From an uncultured Verrucomicrobiota bacterium (lineage in GTDB: Bacteria > Verrucomicrobiota > Verrucomicrobiia > Limisphaerales > UBA9464), in NCBI GenBank assembly GCA_903922605.1, contig CAIXUG010000089.1:1-64000 (forward strand): a stretch of 64,000 bases of DNA. The letters are read 5' to 3'. Numbering within the stretch: the first letter of the stretch is position 1; each line of letters starts with the position of its first letter. Positions 52,169 to 62,160 of this stretch are shown here, one piece after another. A program made the position numbers and the translations under genes. Below the pieces are notes generated by a model. The model saw only the letters and a program-made list of their open reading frames with translations, was not told the origin of the DNA and ran no database searches.

Positions 52169-53524
52169 ATGCCGAGTGTTTTCATCAAGACCTTTGGTTG
52201 CCAGATGAACGAGCGCGACAGCGAGGCCGTCGCCGCGCAGCTCGTCGCGAAGGGCTATGCCCTGGCCCCCTCTGAGCACGTCGCGGATGTGGTGCTGCTC
52301 AACACCTGCTCGGTGCGTGATATGGCGGAGCAGAAGGCGCTCGCCAAGATGACCCACATCGCCGGGCTGGCGCGCAAGTCGGGCCGGGAACCGATCCTCG
52401 GCTTCATGGGCTGCATGGCGCAGAGCCGGGGAAAACAATTGGTCGAGGCGCTGCCCGATGTGGACCTGGTGCTCGGCACCCAGAAATTCCACCGCGCCGC
52501 CGAGTATCTCGATGAACTGCTGGCGGGCCGGCGCGAAAAGATCGTGGACACGGATGCCGAAGCCGGCAGCCAGGCCGCGATCCGCGAACATCTGCTGGCG
52601 GGCAATGACAAGAAAGCCATCAGCGCCTTTGTCAGCATCATGCAGGGCTGCAACCAGCACTGCACCTTCTGCATCGTGCCCTTCACCCGGGGCGCGGAAC
52701 GCAGCCGCGCGATCGAGGATGTCGTGGCCGAATGCCGCGAACTGGTCGGCCGGGGAGTGCGGGAGATCACGCTGCTCGGGCAGATCGTCACCAGCTACGG
52801 CAAGCGCGATTACCCGGTGAAGGACGGCCGGAGCGCCTTTGTACAGCTGCTCGAGGCCGTGCATGAAATCGAGGGCCTGGAGCGCATCCGCTTCACCTCG
52901 CCGCATCCGAAGGGCTACGGCGATGACCTGGTCGAGGCCTACGGACGCCTGCCCAAGCTGGTCGAGAGTGCACACCTCCCCGTGCAGAGCGGCAGCGACC
53001 GGCTGCTGAAGCTGATGCATCGCGGCTACACGCGCGAACGCTTCCTGGCCATCATTGATAAGCTGCGCCAGGTGCAGCCCGGCATGGGGCTGAGCACGGA
53101 CATCATTGTGGGCTTCCCGGGTGAGACGGAGGCGGATTACGAGGACACCGTGTCGCTCTGCCGTGAGGTTGAGTTCGACCAGGCGTACCTGTTCAAGTAC
53201 TCGCCGCGCCGGGACACCCCGGCAGCCACGATGCCCGACCAGTTGCCCGAAGAAGTGATCGAGGAGCGGCACCGGAAGCTGCTCGTGATCATCAACGACC
53301 TTGCCGCGCGCAAATACGAGGCGATGGTCGGCCAGACGGTGCAAATCCTGGCGGAAGGTCCCAGCCACCGGAATGCGGCCCGCTACGAGGGCCGCACGCG
53401 GTCCAACAAGATCGTCATCTTCGACGGCTCGGATCGGCATCGGGGCCAGCTGATGGATCTGCGGATCGAGCGTGCCGGCTCGTTCACGCTGTATGGCGAT
53501 CCGGCCGTGGTGGGCATGGAGTGA
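52169..53524 (+). CDS. miaB: tRNA-2-methylthio-N6-dimethylallyladenosine synthase MiaB, 451 aa
   Basis: Radical-SAM methylthiotransferase acting at A37 of tRNAs reading U-starting codons. N-terminal UPF0004 domain with Cys11 (IKTFGCQMN), Cys47 (NTCSVRD) and GCMAQSRG; radical SAM cluster CNQHCTFC; C-terminal TRAM domain (about 385-450). Length is typical. Its stop overlaps the GTG start of the acyltransferase gene. Confidence 0.96.
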   Translation: MPSVFIKTFGCQMNERDSEAVAAQLVAKGYALAPSEHVADVVLLNTCSVRDMAEQKALAKMTHIAGLARKSGREPILGFMGCMAQSRGKQLVEALPDVDLVLGTQKFHRAAEYLDELLAGRREKIVDTDAEAGSQAAIREHLLAGNDKKAISAFVSIMQGCNQHCTFCIVPFTRGAERSRAIEDVVAECRELVGRGVREITLLGQIVTSYGKRDYPVKDGRSAFVQLLEAVHEIEGLERIRFTSPHPKGYGDDLVEAYGRLPKLVESAHLPVQSGSDRLLKLMHRGYTRERFLAIIDKLRQVQPGMGLSTDIIVGFPGETEADYEDTVSLCREVEFDQAYLFKYSPRRDTPAATMPDQLPEEVIEERHRKLLVIINDLAARKYEAMVGQTVQILAEGPSHRNAARYEGRTRSNKIVIFDGSDRHRGQLMDLRIERAGSFTLYGDPAVVGME

Positions 53525-54681
53525 GCGCCCAACCCGCCAACCCGACCGGCGCAGCCGGCCCGACCACGGGGCGGAATCCTTTCGGCCCGCGCCTGCCCGG
53601 CCTCGATGGGCTGCGTGGTCTGGCCGCCGTCTCCATCCTGCTGCTGCATTCGGCCGGCTGCGTGGGCTGGCCCGACTGGAAGCCGCTGACCGGGGTGGTC
53701 CAGGCCTGCGGGCACACCGCCGTGCCGCTGTTCTTCGTGCTGAGCGGTTTTCTGATCACGCACCTGCTGCTCGATGAGGAGGAGCGCAACGGGCGGATCT
53801 CGCTGAAGAATTTTTATGCCCGGCGGGCCCTGCGAATCCTGCCGGCCTCGCTCTTCTATCTGGTCGTACTGGCGGCGCTCACCCCGCTGCTGAAGCTTTC
53901 GGTCGAATGGATCGAGATCATCGCCTCGGCCACCTGGTGGCGGAACTTCCTCTACAATGGCTGGGCCGCCTGGGCGGTGCATCCGACTGAGGGAATCCAT
54001 TACACGGGGCATTATTGGAGCCTGTCGGTGGAGGAGCATTTCTATTTCGTCTGGCCGCTGCTGCTGATCTGGCTGCCGCGCCGCTGGCGGCTCCCCTTGC
54101 TGGGCACCATGGTGGTGCTGGTTCCGCTCTGGCGTGCCTGGGGCATGCGGGTTCACGGCTTTGGCGGCCTCAACTACTGGCGCACCGATTACATGCTCGA
54201 CCACCTGCTGGGTGGGGCGTCACTGGCGATGTTGTTCCGCCTGGAGAGCGCCCGGAAATGGCTGCGCTTGCTGGCGACAAATCCCGTGCTGGGTCTGGCG
54301 CTGGCGCTGGGCCTGATCGCCCTGGTTTCCAGCACCGAATTCCTGATCGACCACGGGGTCACCAACAAGATCAAGACGCTGGGTGGCACGGTGCTGATGG
54401 CCGGCCTCGTGGTGCTGGTGGCCACGGCGGTGCAGATCCAAACCGGCTGGCTTCACCTCGCCCTGAACAACCCGCTGATGCTCTGGCTCGGGAAAATCTC
54501 CTTCAGCCTGTATCTCTGGCAGGAACTGTTCACCGGCCACGAGTTCCACGCGTGGCCTGAACAAGTTCCGGGAAACCTTGTCTGTGCCTTGCTGGCCGCC
54601 ACCGCGAGCTGTTATCTGATCGAACGTCCTTTCCTGAATCTCCGCGGTCGGTTTCATTCCCGTCCGCAATCCGTTGCATGA
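53521..54681 (+). CDS. Acyltransferase 3 (OafA/YrhL) family membrane protein, 386 aa
   Basis: Membrane O-acyltransferase modifying a surface polysaccharide, lipid or sugar. Starts at GTG overlapping miaB stop. Motifs: FGPRLPGLDGLRGLAAVSIL, LHSAG (catalytic His), FFVLSGFLITHLLLDEEERNG, FYARRALRILPASLFYL and HYWSLSVEEHFYFVWPLLL; about 10 membrane helices. Followed with a 4-bp overlap by a 180-aa membrane protein, so the two act together or are co-expressed with miaB. Confidence 0.9.
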   Translation: MSAQPANPTGAAGPTTGRNPFGPRLPGLDGLRGLAAVSILLLHSAGCVGWPDWKPLTGVVQACGHTAVPLFFVLSGFLITHLLLDEEERNGRISLKNFYARRALRILPASLFYLVVLAALTPLLKLSVEWIEIIASATWWRNFLYNGWAAWAVHPTEGIHYTGHYWSLSVEEHFYFVWPLLLIWLPRRWRLPLLGTMVVLVPLWRAWGMRVHGFGGLNYWRTDYMLDHLLGGASLAMLFRLESARKWLRLLATNPVLGLALALGLIALVSSTEFLIDHGVTNKIKTLGGTVLMAGLVVLVATAVQIQTGWLHLALNNPLMLWLGKISFSLYLWQELFTGHEFHAWPEQVPGNLVCALLAATASCYLIERPFLNLRGRFHSRPQSVA

Positions 54682-55220
54682 AGCTTTACGAACTTAGCCT
54701 GATCCTTGGCCTTGGCATGGTGCTGTCGCATTCCTGGGCGCTGATGAAACCAGTGGCCGCCACCCATTGGCTGCGGCGTTTTTCGCGCAACGTGCCCTTG
54801 GGGGTCTTCCTCATGCTGGTCGCCACCGGCTGGTTTGAGTGGAACCTGATGAATGAAAACCTTGAGGACATCGCCAACTATAAGAACATCCTCCTGATCT
54901 TCTTTGCAGTGCTCGGCGGCGCCTGCTGCGTCTATGCCCAGGATTTCCTGGCCGTCCGCGGCCTGACGGTGCTGCTGCTGCTGGCGGCCAACCTGACGCT
55001 CGAAACGGCCCGGTGGCATCCCAGCCTCTGGCGCGATGTCATCACCGGCTGGGCCTATGTGTGGATATTTTCGGCGTTGTGGCTCTCGGTGCAGCCGTGG
55101 CGGCTGCGCAATTGGATCACCTGGCTGACGGCCACCGAAAGCCGCCTCAAGCGGGGCGCATTCGTCGGTCTCACGTGGGGTCTGTTGGTCATCGCCCTCG
55201 GGGTGACCGTGTTCCGCTGA
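54678..55220 (+). CDS. Hypothetical multi-helix membrane protein, 180 aa
   Basis: Unrecognised. Five predicted membrane helices (for example LILGLGMVLSHSWAL, VFLMLVATGWFEW, ILLIFFAVLGGACCVYA, LTVLLLLAANLTLE, WGLLVIALGVTVF). The coupling to an acyltransferase suggests a partner role, but Verrucomicrobial genomes have many uncharacterised proteins of this kind. ATGA overlap with the preceding gene. Confidence 0.7.
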   Translation: MKLYELSLILGLGMVLSHSWALMKPVAATHWLRRFSRNVPLGVFLMLVATGWFEWNLMNENLEDIANYKNILLIFFAVLGGACCVYAQDFLAVRGLTVLLLLAANLTLETARWHPSLWRDVITGWAYVWIFSALWLSVQPWRLRNWITWLTATESRLKRGAFVGLTWGLLVIALGVTVFR

Positions 55221-55282
55221 ACGGCGGTTGGGGCCGCTCGGATCAACGTCGTGCGTTCCCCGCGCCTGCCCGTCTGCGCCGC

Positions 55283-56356
55283 CTATTTCGTCCCGAGGCC
55301 GATCTCGTCCCGGAGGAAACGGACACTCTTCTCCAGTTCCGCCTTCTGCCGCTCCTTGTCGTTGCCGTTGTACTGCTCGATCGGCTTGCCGCGCTTGGCG
55401 ACCGCCAGGAACTTGGCGAACTCGGACGCCGGCTTCTTCGGGAACGTGTCCCAGAACGACGGTTCCAAATAGGGGAAATCGACGACAAACCCGCCGATGG
55501 TCTCGATGTTCACCGGGATGCCCGGGCACAGCTGCGCGTAGCGGGCGAAGTACGCCTTGAGATCGCAGGCCGTGCCATCGCCGTGCGCGGTCCACTGAAC
55601 CCGGCAGCCTTTGGGGGTCTCCCACACGGTGCCGTCGCGCAGGCTCGTCGAGGCTGTGTAAGGCCCCAGCTTTTCCAGCGAGTCGAGCGGGTCTTCCAGT
55701 GTCCAGAGCGCGTTGCCCGAATCCATGTTGGCCCCGACGTAATCCCGGCCGGCCGCCTCCATGAGGCTGATCAGCTCGGTGGCCGTCATGTCGCCGGCGT
55801 GGTTCTCGATGGTCACTTTGATGCCGGAATCCACGGCCAGGCTGCGCTGGGATTTGAGCACTTTGACCGTGTCGGCGATGCGGGCCTCGATGCCGCCCGG
55901 CGTCTTGCGATCCTCACGCGTGCCCAGCACGGCGCGGAAAATGTCGGAGCCGACTGCCTTGGCCAGCCTGATGCCGAGCGCCAGGTGTTCCTCGGCCGTG
56001 CCCCAATCCTTCTTAAAGACCGTTGAGGTCGGGCAGACGCTCCAGGTGCCGAGCTGGATCTCGACGCCCTTGTCGGCGGCATACTTGCCCAGTTCGCCGG
56101 CGGCGCTTGTTTCCAGTGAGCCGAGGCCGGGCAGGTCGGTGATGAACAGCGTGTCGAGCTTCAGGCCGGCGGCGTAATCCACCAGCTCACGGCCCTTCCA
56201 GCCCGAGGCGCGCACGGCGAAATTGTCCATGCCGAGCTTGATGCGTTTGCCCTTGGCGTCGAGCAGGGGCGCGGCAGCGGCGCGGGCGGGAAGCTGTGCG
56301 GCAGCCAGGCCGGCGGCGGCAAGGGTGGTCGTGGCCAGAAAATCACGTCGGTTCAT
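55283..56356 (-). CDS. Tat-exported sugar phosphate isomerase/epimerase-like TIM barrel, 357 aa
   Basis: Xylose-isomerase-like TIM-barrel protein with twin-arginine signal MNRRDFLATTTLAAAGLAAA. Barrel motifs: KLGMDNFAVRA at strand 1, TIENHAGDMTATELISLM (metal Glu and His) in the middle, VGANMDSGNALWTLEDPL (metal Asp), NIETIGGFVVDFPYLEP near the end. This export route is typical of Planctomycete/Verrucomicrobial sugar metabolism proteins. Start at 56356 fits the Tat motif; convergent with the membrane-protein gene. Confidence 0.88.
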   Translation of the reverse strand: MNRRDFLATTTLAAAGLAAAQLPARAAAAPLLDAKGKRIKLGMDNFAVRASGWKGRELVDYAAGLKLDTLFITDLPGLGSLETSAAGELGKYAADKGVEIQLGTWSVCPTSTVFKKDWGTAEEHLALGIRLAKAVGSDIFRAVLGTREDRKTPGGIEARIADTVKVLKSQRSLAVDSGIKVTIENHAGDMTATELISLMEAAGRDYVGANMDSGNALWTLEDPLDSLEKLGPYTASTSLRDGTVWETPKGCRVQWTAHGDGTACDLKAYFARYAQLCPGIPVNIETIGGFVVDFPYLEPSFWDTFPKKPASEFAKFLAVAKRGKPIEQYNGNDKERQKAELEKSVRFLRDEIGLGTK

Positions 56357-56425
56357 AGGAAAGCTGGCAAGAGTTGTCGCACGCGGAAAATCGGACGGCA
56401 AGCGCTAGGGTTCGCGGAACCGGCG

Positions 56426-56496
56426 TCCTAATCGTAATCTTAATCGTTTAAAACCAGGCAGGACCAGGGTGATTAGGATTAAGATTACGATTAGGA
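56426..56496. repeat. Perfect 20-bp inverted repeat TCCTAATCGTAATCTTAATC
   Basis: Arm 56426-56445 is exactly inverted at 56477-56496 with a 31-bp loop. Made of TAATC/TAATCG words, unlike neighbouring GC-rich DNA. It lies between the Tat-protein gene start and the ferredoxin stop. Confidence 0.92.
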
Positions 56497-56513
56497 TTAG
56501 GAAATTGCACCGC

Positions 56514-56801
56514 TCAGTGCCCCGCCCGCAGCACCACTTCGCCCTTCAGGATCTTGTTGCAGCAGGTCAGCCGGAATTTCTCCGGGTCCTTGTTCCACTG
56601 GTCGAGCACGTCGAGCTCCTCATCGGTCGGTTCGGAAAGATTTTCCATCCCGCTGACCACCTCGGCCACGCAGGTGCCGCAGGAGCAGTTGAAACAGCCG
56701 GCCTCCATCTCGACGCCGGCCGCTTCGCCAGCCTCGATGAGGTTTTCACCGTCGGAGACTTCGGCGGAGACGTTGGCGGGCAGGATGGTGATTTTGGCCA
56801 T
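56514..56801 (-). CDS. 2Fe-2S ferredoxin, 95 aa
   Basis: Plant/chloroplast-type [2Fe-2S] electron carrier: ligands Cys in GCFNCSCGTC (positions C, C+5, C+8, with an extra Cys at +3) and the fourth in RLTCCNK. The start at 56801 (MAKITILPANVSAEV) gives the conserved length; an upstream in-frame extension is not conserved-looking. Redox partner unknown. Divergent from the hybrid kinase gene across a hairpin array. Confidence 0.9.
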   Translation of the reverse strand: MAKITILPANVSAEVSDGENLIEAGEAAGVEMEAGCFNCSCGTCVAEVVSGMENLSEPTDEELDVLDQWNKDPEKFRLTCCNKILKGEVVLRAGH

Positions 56802-56935
56802 GGCAGATGGCGTCGTGGGACGCGACGCGAGACATAGCTCCTCGTGCCGTGAAGTCAAAGCGCGCAGTTTGGCAGTGTATCAATTTGAGACAGCGAGAGG
56901 GCGGGCGGGTAGAGACGAAGTGTGGTGGCGTGTCC

Positions 56936-57057
56936 GTCAGTAGGTCGGGCCGCTGGCCCGACACCGTACGACGGGCTGCCAGCCCGTCGGGCACGGCAAG
57001 GTCGCTTTCGGCGGGCTGGCAGCCCGCCGTACCCGTCAGGCTGGCAGCCTGACCTAC
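56936..57057. repeat. Four consecutive 8-bp-stem, 3-nt-loop hairpins
   Basis: GTCGGGCC-GCT-GGCCCGAC (56944-56962), GACGGGCT-GCC-AGCCCGTC (56970-56988), GGCGGGCT-GGC-AGCCCGCC (57010-57028), GTCAGGCT-GGC-AGCCTGAC (57035-57053). All stems are perfect while their bases differ; TAGGTC/GACCTA at the outer ends can also pair. The rest of 56802-57122 holds no gene. Confidence 0.92.
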
Positions 57058-57122
57058 TGCGGAAATTTTCCCCGACTTGAGGCTTGGAGTTTTTCGGTGG
57101 ACGCCTTAATTGGCCCCGTCCG

Positions 57123-60100
57123 ATGACGAGCACCAGCCAGCCCGCGCCCACGCCCATCGGCGGCCCGTTCGACGACCTTGCGAACCTGGCCGCGCAGGTC
57201 GGCTTCGTGCCGGTCGCCATCGTGGCCCTGGCGGACGGCCCAGACCTGCGCGTGGACGGGCAGTTCGGCCTGGGCAGCGCGGAACTTCCCACGGCGCTGA
57301 ACTTTGCCCGGCGCGTGCAGGCTAGCCCCGACTGGCTGGAGCTGCGGGACGTGCCCGAAGGCGCCCCGGTGGGTCTGCGCTGGTTTGCCGGGCTGCCCGT
57401 GCACAACAATCAGGGCGAGTTTCTGGGCGTGCTGGGTGTGCTGGACCGGGCGCCCCGCCGGCTCACCACCCGCCAGCGGGCGGGCCTGCAGACCATCGCG
57501 CACGAGCTGGTGATCCATCTCGATCTGCGCCGGCATGCCACCAGCCTGACCCGCGCCACCGAGGAGCACCGCCGCACCGAGGCCGCGCTGCGCAACAGCG
57601 AGACCTTCTTCGAGGCGCTGGTGGAAAGCCTCCCGCAAAACATCTTCCGCAAGGATCTCACCGGGCGCTTCACGTTCGTGAACCGGCGTTTCTGCGAGAC
57701 CGTCGGCCGCTCCCGCCAGGAACTGATCGGGCTGACGGATTACGACCTTTTCCCGCGCGAACTGGCCGCCAAATACCATCAGGACGACGAACGCGTCCTG
57801 CACTCCGGCGAGCTGCTGGAAACGACCGAGGTCAACGTCACTCCCGACGGGGAATCCCACTGGTTTCACGTCATCAAGACGCCCCTGCTCGATGCCACCG
57901 GCCAGACGGTGGGGCTGCAGGGAATCTTCTGGGATGTGACCACCCAGCACCGGGCGCAGGCGGCACTGGCCCATGAGCGGGATCTGCTCCGGGCGCTGCT
58001 CGATTCCGCGCCCGACGCGATCTACTTCAAGGACCGTGACTCGAAAATCATCCGCGCCAGCCGGGCGCTGGCCCTGAAATTCGGCCTCACCGACGCCCGC
58101 CTGCTGGAAGGAAAGACAGACCACGACCTGTTCTCCAAGGAGCACGCCGATACCGCCCTGGCCGATGAACGGCGCGTGCTCGAAACCGGCGTGCCGCAGC
58201 TCGGCTTCACCGAAAAGGAGACCTGGAAGGACGGCCGCGTGACCTGGGCGCTGACCAGCAAGCTGCCGCTGCGCGATTCCTCCGGGAAGATCGTCGGCAG
58301 CTTCGGCATCTCGAAGGACATCACGGAGCTGAAGGCCGCGCAGGAGCGGCTCGAGCAGGCCGAGGCCAACTACCGCGGCATCGTGGAAAACGCGGTCGAA
58401 GGCATCTTCCAGACGACGCCCGACGGGCACTACCGCAGCGCCAACCTCGCCCTGGCCCGCATCTACGGCTTCGACTCGCCCCGCGAGCTGATGGCCAAGC
58501 GCACCGACATTGAGCACCAGCTCTATGTCGATCCCAACCGCCGCCACGAGTTCGCCAGCGCCCTCCAGAAGTCCGACAAGGTGGACAAGTTCGAGAGCCA
58601 GGTGTACCGCCGCGATGGCAGTGTCATCTGGATTTCAGAGAACGCCCGAGCCGTGCGCGACACGCAGAACCGGCTGCTCTACTACGAGGGTACGGTCGAG
58701 GACATCACGGCCCGCAAGCGCGCCGAGGAGGAGCTGAACCGCGCCTACGCCGCCCTGGCCGCCGCCCGCGACGCCGCGGTGCAGAGCGCCAACTCCAAAT
58801 CACAGTTCCTCGCCAACACGAGCCACGAGATCCGCACGCCGATGAACGCCATCATCGGCATGACGCGCCTGCTGCTCGACACACCGCTCACGGTCGAGCA
58901 GCGCGACTACGCCGAGATGGTGCGCGATGCCGCCCATTCGCTGCTCACGATCATCAACGACATCCTCGACTTCTCGAAGCTGGAATCGGGCAAGGTCACC
59001 TTCGAGTCCGTCGATTTCGATCTGCGCGACACGATCGAGGACACCGCCGAACTCCTCGCCGAGCGTGCCTACAGCAAGCAGCTGGAGTTCGCCTGCTGGA
59101 TCGACCACCGCCTGCCCGCCGTCGCGTGCGGCGACGCCGGCCGCCTGCGCCAGGTCGTCACCAACCTGCTGGGCAACGCGATCAAGTTCACGCCGCACGG
59201 GGAGGTCACCCTGCGGGCGGAGCTGGCGGGGGAAAGTGACAGTGACATCACCCTGCGTATCGAGGTGAAGGACACGGGCATCGGCATCCGGCCGGAGGCG
59301 CAGGCGAAGATTTTTGAGGCCTTCGAGCAGGCGGACGGCTCGACAACGCGGCGGTTCGGCGGCACCGGGCTGGGTCTGGCCATCAGCCGCCAGCTCATCG
59401 AGCGCATGGGCGGCAAGATCGGCCTGACGAGCGCCGAGGGAAAGGGCAGCGTGTTCTGGTTCACCGCGAAGCTGGGCCGCGCCGCTGCCGTCGCCGAAAG
59501 CCCGGCATCGGACACCGGAACCGCCCGGTTGCATGTGCTCGTCGTGGATGATCACGCGGCCACCCGCGAGGCGTTGCGGCACGAGTTTGAAGTGCTGCCC
59601 GTGGATGCCGAATTCAGCGTCACTGCGGGCGAGGCGCTGGACCGTCTGCGCCGCGCGGAACGGTCGGTCCGGCCATTTGACGCGGTGCTGATCGAGCTGC
59701 AACCGCCGGACATGGACGGCCTGACATTCGCCCACGAGGCGCATTCCCTGCCCGGCCTGGCGTCATTGAGCGTCGTGCTGCTCGCCCCGCTGGGGCAGCG
59801 GCTCGATCCCGGCCTGCTGCGCACAGTAGGCGTGGCCGGGCACATCGTGAAGCCCGTCAAGCAGGCGCGGCTGCGCGAGGTGGTCGGACGGCTGATCCGT
59901 GGTGAAAGCCTGCTCACCGCCGCCGACACGCGCCGCTTCAGCCAGAACGGCCTGGCGGGTCCGGCGGCCAACACCCGGCAGCTCCGCATTGTGCTGGCCG
60001 AGGACAACGTGGTGAACCAGCGCGTCGCGCTCATCATGCTCAAAAAGCTCGGCCACTCCGCCACGCTGGCCGCCAACGGTCTTGAGGTGCTCGACCTGCT

Positions 60101-60800
60101 CGCCCGCCAGCAGTTCGACGTGGTGCTCATGGACTGCCAGATGCCCGAGCTGGACGGCTACGAGACGACCCGCCGGCTGCGGCGTATCGAGGCCGACGGC
60201 GAGTTCGGCAATCGCGCTCCGCACTACGTCATCGCGCTCACGGCCAACGCTATGGCGGGCGACCGCGAACGCTGCCTGGCCGCCGGCATGGATGATTTTG
60301 TCACCAAGCCGCTCGACGAGGTGGCGCTCACCGCCTCGCTGAAGCGCGCCGCCAACTATCTTTCCGCCCTGTCGGCCCCGAATCCGCTCGCCGCCAAACC
60401 GCTCGCGGGCGCGCCCGCACCGGCAGCGGCAGCGATTGCCTCGGCACCGGCCGAGGATCTGCCCACTTTGAATCCCAAGGCGCTCGACGTGTACCGGATT
60501 CCCGAGGATCCCGGCGCGCTGGGGGAATTGATCGGGATGTTCCTCGGCGACATTCCTTCCCGGGTCGAGGCCATCCGCGCCGCAATCAACGCCCGCGACA
60601 TCGAGGCGTTGAAAGCCGCGGCGCACACGCTCAAGGGCAGTGCCGGCAACCTCGGCGGCCTGCGGCTTGCCAGCCTGTGCTCCGAGGTCGAAAAGCTCAC
60701 CAAGACCGGCGATTGGGAAAGCCTCCGTCCGCGCCTGGCGGAGATCGAAGCCGAGGCCGGCAGGCTGCTTACCGCCCTGACAGAAGTGGCCAAGCAGTAG
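57123..60800 (+). CDS. Hybrid sensor histidine kinase with three PAS, two REC and Hpt, 1225 aa
   Basis: Cytoplasmic phosphorelay kinase; no membrane helix seen. Residues about 10-150 form a GAF-like region (HEL in [10 protein letters not shown]), three PAS domains follow (about 165-290, 295-415, 420-540), then HisKA with His568 ([14 protein letters not shown]), HATPase ([43 protein letters not shown]), receiver 1 whose phosphoacceptor position is Glu858 ([13 protein letters not shown]), receiver 2 with Asp1004 ([13 protein letters not shown]) and an Hpt domain with His1168 ([14 protein letters not shown]). The ATG start at 57123 is preferred to a TTG 13 codons upstream. No cognate response regulator is adjacent. 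Confidence 0.93.
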   Translation: MTSTSQPAPTPIGGPFDDLANLAAQVGFVPVAIVALADGPDLRVDGQFGLGSAELPTALNFARRVQASPDWLELRDVPEGAPVGLRWFAGLPVHNNQGEFLGVLGVLDRAPRRLTTRQRAGLQTIAHELVIHLDLRRHATSLTRATEEHRRTEAALRNSETFFEALVESLPQNIFRKDLTGRFTFVNRRFCETVGRSRQELIGLTDYDLFPRELAAKYHQDDERVLHSGELLETTEVNVTPDGESHWFHVIKTPLLDATGQTVGLQGIFWDVTTQHRAQAALAHERDLLRALLDSAPDAIYFKDRDSKIIRASRALALKFGLTDARLLEGKTDHDLFSKEHADTALADERRVLETGVPQLGFTEKETWKDGRVTWALTSKLPLRDSSGKIVGSFGISKDITELKAAQERLEQAEANYRGIVENAVEGIFQTTPDGHYRSANLALARIYGFDSPRELMAKRTDIEHQLYVDPNRRHEFASALQKSDKVDKFESQVYRRDGSVIWISENARAVRDTQNRLLYYEGTVEDITARKRAEEELNRAYAALAAARDAAVQSANSKSQFLANTSHEIRTPMNAIIGMTRLLLDTPLTVEQRDYAEMVRDAAHSLLTIINDILDFSKLESGKVTFESVDFDLRDTIEDTAELLAERAYSKQLEFACWIDHRLPAVACGDAGRLRQVVTNLLGNAIKFTPHGEVTLRAELAGESDSDITLRIEVKDTGIGIRPEAQAKIFEAFEQADGSTTRRFGGTGLGLAISRQLIERMGGKIGLTSAEGKGSVFWFTAKLGRAAAVAESPASDTGTARLHVLVVDDHAATREALRHEFEVLPVDAEFSVTAGEALDRLRRAERSVRPFDAVLIELQPPDMDGLTFAHEAHSLPGLASLSVVLLAPLGQRLDPGLLRTVGVAGHIVKPVKQARLREVVGRLIRGESLLTAADTRRFSQNGLAGPAANTRQLRIVLAEDNVVNQRVALIMLKKLGHSATLAANGLEVLDLLARQQFDVVLMDCQMPELDGYETTRRLRRIEADGEFGNRAPHYVIALTANAMAGDRERCLAAGMDDFVTKPLDEVALTASLKRAANYLSALSAPNPLAAKPLAGAPAPAAAAIASAPAEDLPTLNPKALDVYRIPEDPGALGELIGMFLGDIPSRVEAIRAAINARDIEALKAAAHTLKGSAGNLGGLRLASLCSEVEKLTKTGDWESLRPRLAEIEAEAGRLLTALTEVAKQ

Positions 60801-60845
60801 GCACAGTAATCCCCGGCCACAGAGGCAACCCCGTCGGCGGACACT

Positions 60846-61679
60846 TCACACCGTCCGGCGCACAAATTCGCCGACGAACTTGGTGGCGAACGCTTCGCGC
60901 TGCTTGGCCAGCTCCAGCACTTCCAAGTGCGACACCACTTGTCCTTTCCCGCCTAGTCCGGCGGCGGCGTTGGTGATGCAGCTCACCCCGGCCACCTTGA
61001 GCCCACACTGCCGCGCCACGATTGCTTCCGGCACCGTGCTCATGCCGACTGCGTCGGCGCCCAGCGTGCGGAAGGCGCGGATTTCTGCCGGGGTTTCAAA
61101 GCTTGGCCCGCTCACCGCGAGATAGACGCCCTCGTGGCATTTGACGCTCGCCGCCTTGGCTGCCTGTTTCAGCTTCGCCCGCAGGGTCGGCTCGTAGGTG
61201 GCGGTCAGGTCCACGAAGCGGTTCAGCCCGGCCGGTTCGGGGCCGCGCAGCGGGTTGGCACCCATGAAATTGATGTGGTCCGTTAGCGCCATGAAGTCGC
61301 CGACGCGGAACTTCGCGTTGATGCCGCCCGCCGCATTGGTCAGCAGCAGCGTCTGCACGCCCACGGCCGCCAGCACACGAGTGGAAAAGGTGGATTCCAC
61401 CAGCTCAAAGCCCTCGTAGTAATGTGCCCGCCCCGCCAGCAGCGCCACCGGAACGCCCTGCCATTCGCCGATGATCAGCCGGCCCGCATGCCCCGGCACC
61501 GTGCCCACCGGGAAGCCCGGCAGATCACGGTACGGAAACTCGCGCTCCACGGTCACCGCCTGCGCAATCGCCCCAAAGCCGCTGCCGAGCACGATGCCCA
61601 GCTTGGGCCGAAGCTGGGTACGCTGGGCAATGAGGGCGGCGGTGGTGGCCGGATTGGGCAGGCGGCTTTTATTGGGCAT
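60846..61679 (-). CDS. punA: Purine nucleoside phosphorylase, 277 aa
   Basis: Trimeric-class PNP cleaving inosine/guanosine with phosphate in purine salvage. Phosphate motif GIVLGSGFGAIAQA, conserved GRAHYYEGF, the family signature LTNAAGGINAKFRVGDFMALTDHINF, purine-site VSGPSFETPAEIRAFRTLGADAVGMSTVPEAIVAR and the Asn in SCITNAAAG. Length is typical. Convergent with the hybrid kinase. Confidence 0.96.
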   Translation of the reverse strand: MPNKSRLPNPATTAALIAQRTQLRPKLGIVLGSGFGAIAQAVTVEREFPYRDLPGFPVGTVPGHAGRLIIGEWQGVPVALLAGRAHYYEGFELVESTFSTRVLAAVGVQTLLLTNAAGGINAKFRVGDFMALTDHINFMGANPLRGPEPAGLNRFVDLTATYEPTLRAKLKQAAKAASVKCHEGVYLAVSGPSFETPAEIRAFRTLGADAVGMSTVPEAIVARQCGLKVAGVSCITNAAAGLGGKGQVVSHLEVLELAKQREAFATKFVGEFVRRTV

Positions 61680-61712
61680 AAACGAAATCGCAGTTCGATT
61701 ATCGGCAGTAGT

Positions 61713-62093
61713 TCAGGGGCTCAGCACGATCATCAAAACCGCCAGGACCTTGAAGGCGATGAGGCACCACGCAAGGTACAAAGACAGTTTCGTGGAGGTA
61801 ATATGCGAATAAAACAGTCCGCCGCATCCGCCACAGCGGAGCCGCGCTTTTTTACCGCTGCGCCACAGCATCGCGCCAAACAGCCCGGTCAGCAGAAAGA
61901 CGACGAGGCTCCATGGGCGAACAAAAATGGCGACGCGTTCGTGCGCCGAAGTCTCACCACACGAGGGACACCGGGGTTGGCGAACAGGTTCCACGGGCAC
62001 CGGCGCGGGGTCTTCCGAAAGCAAGGTGCCGCATTCCTGGCAGATGTAGGCCGCCGGATCGTTTTCGCGACCGCAATAGGAACATTGCTTCAT
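61713..62093 (-). CDS. Zinc-ribbon membrane protein, 126 aa
   Basis: Unrecognised small protein with three CxxC pairs: CSYCGR, CQEC, CPSC near the N-terminus, plus CGGC, and two membrane helices (about 60-76: PWSLVVFLLTGLFGAML; about 105-125: LAWCLIAFKVLAVLMIVL). The N-terminal pairs form a zinc ribbon of the DUF-type often found at protein ends; the C-terminal pair (RCGGCGG) may bind a second metal. Divergent from the moeB-like gene. Function not evident. Confidence 0.65.
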   Translation of the reverse strand: MKQCSYCGRENDPAAYICQECGTLLSEDPAPVPVEPVRQPRCPSCGETSAHERVAIFVRPWSLVVFLLTGLFGAMLWRSGKKARLRCGGCGGLFYSHITSTKLSLYLAWCLIAFKVLAVLMIVLSP

Positions 62094-62160
62094 CCTGGTT
62101 TTGGAGCCGCCAAACTTCCCTTGCCCGCCCGACTTCGGCTTCTACGCTGCCGGGGCTTTT

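Noticed and set aside
54654-55625. 323-codon minus-strand frame spanning two genes
   Set aside because: Runs across the end of one membrane-protein gene and into the TIM-barrel gene; composition is shadow-like.
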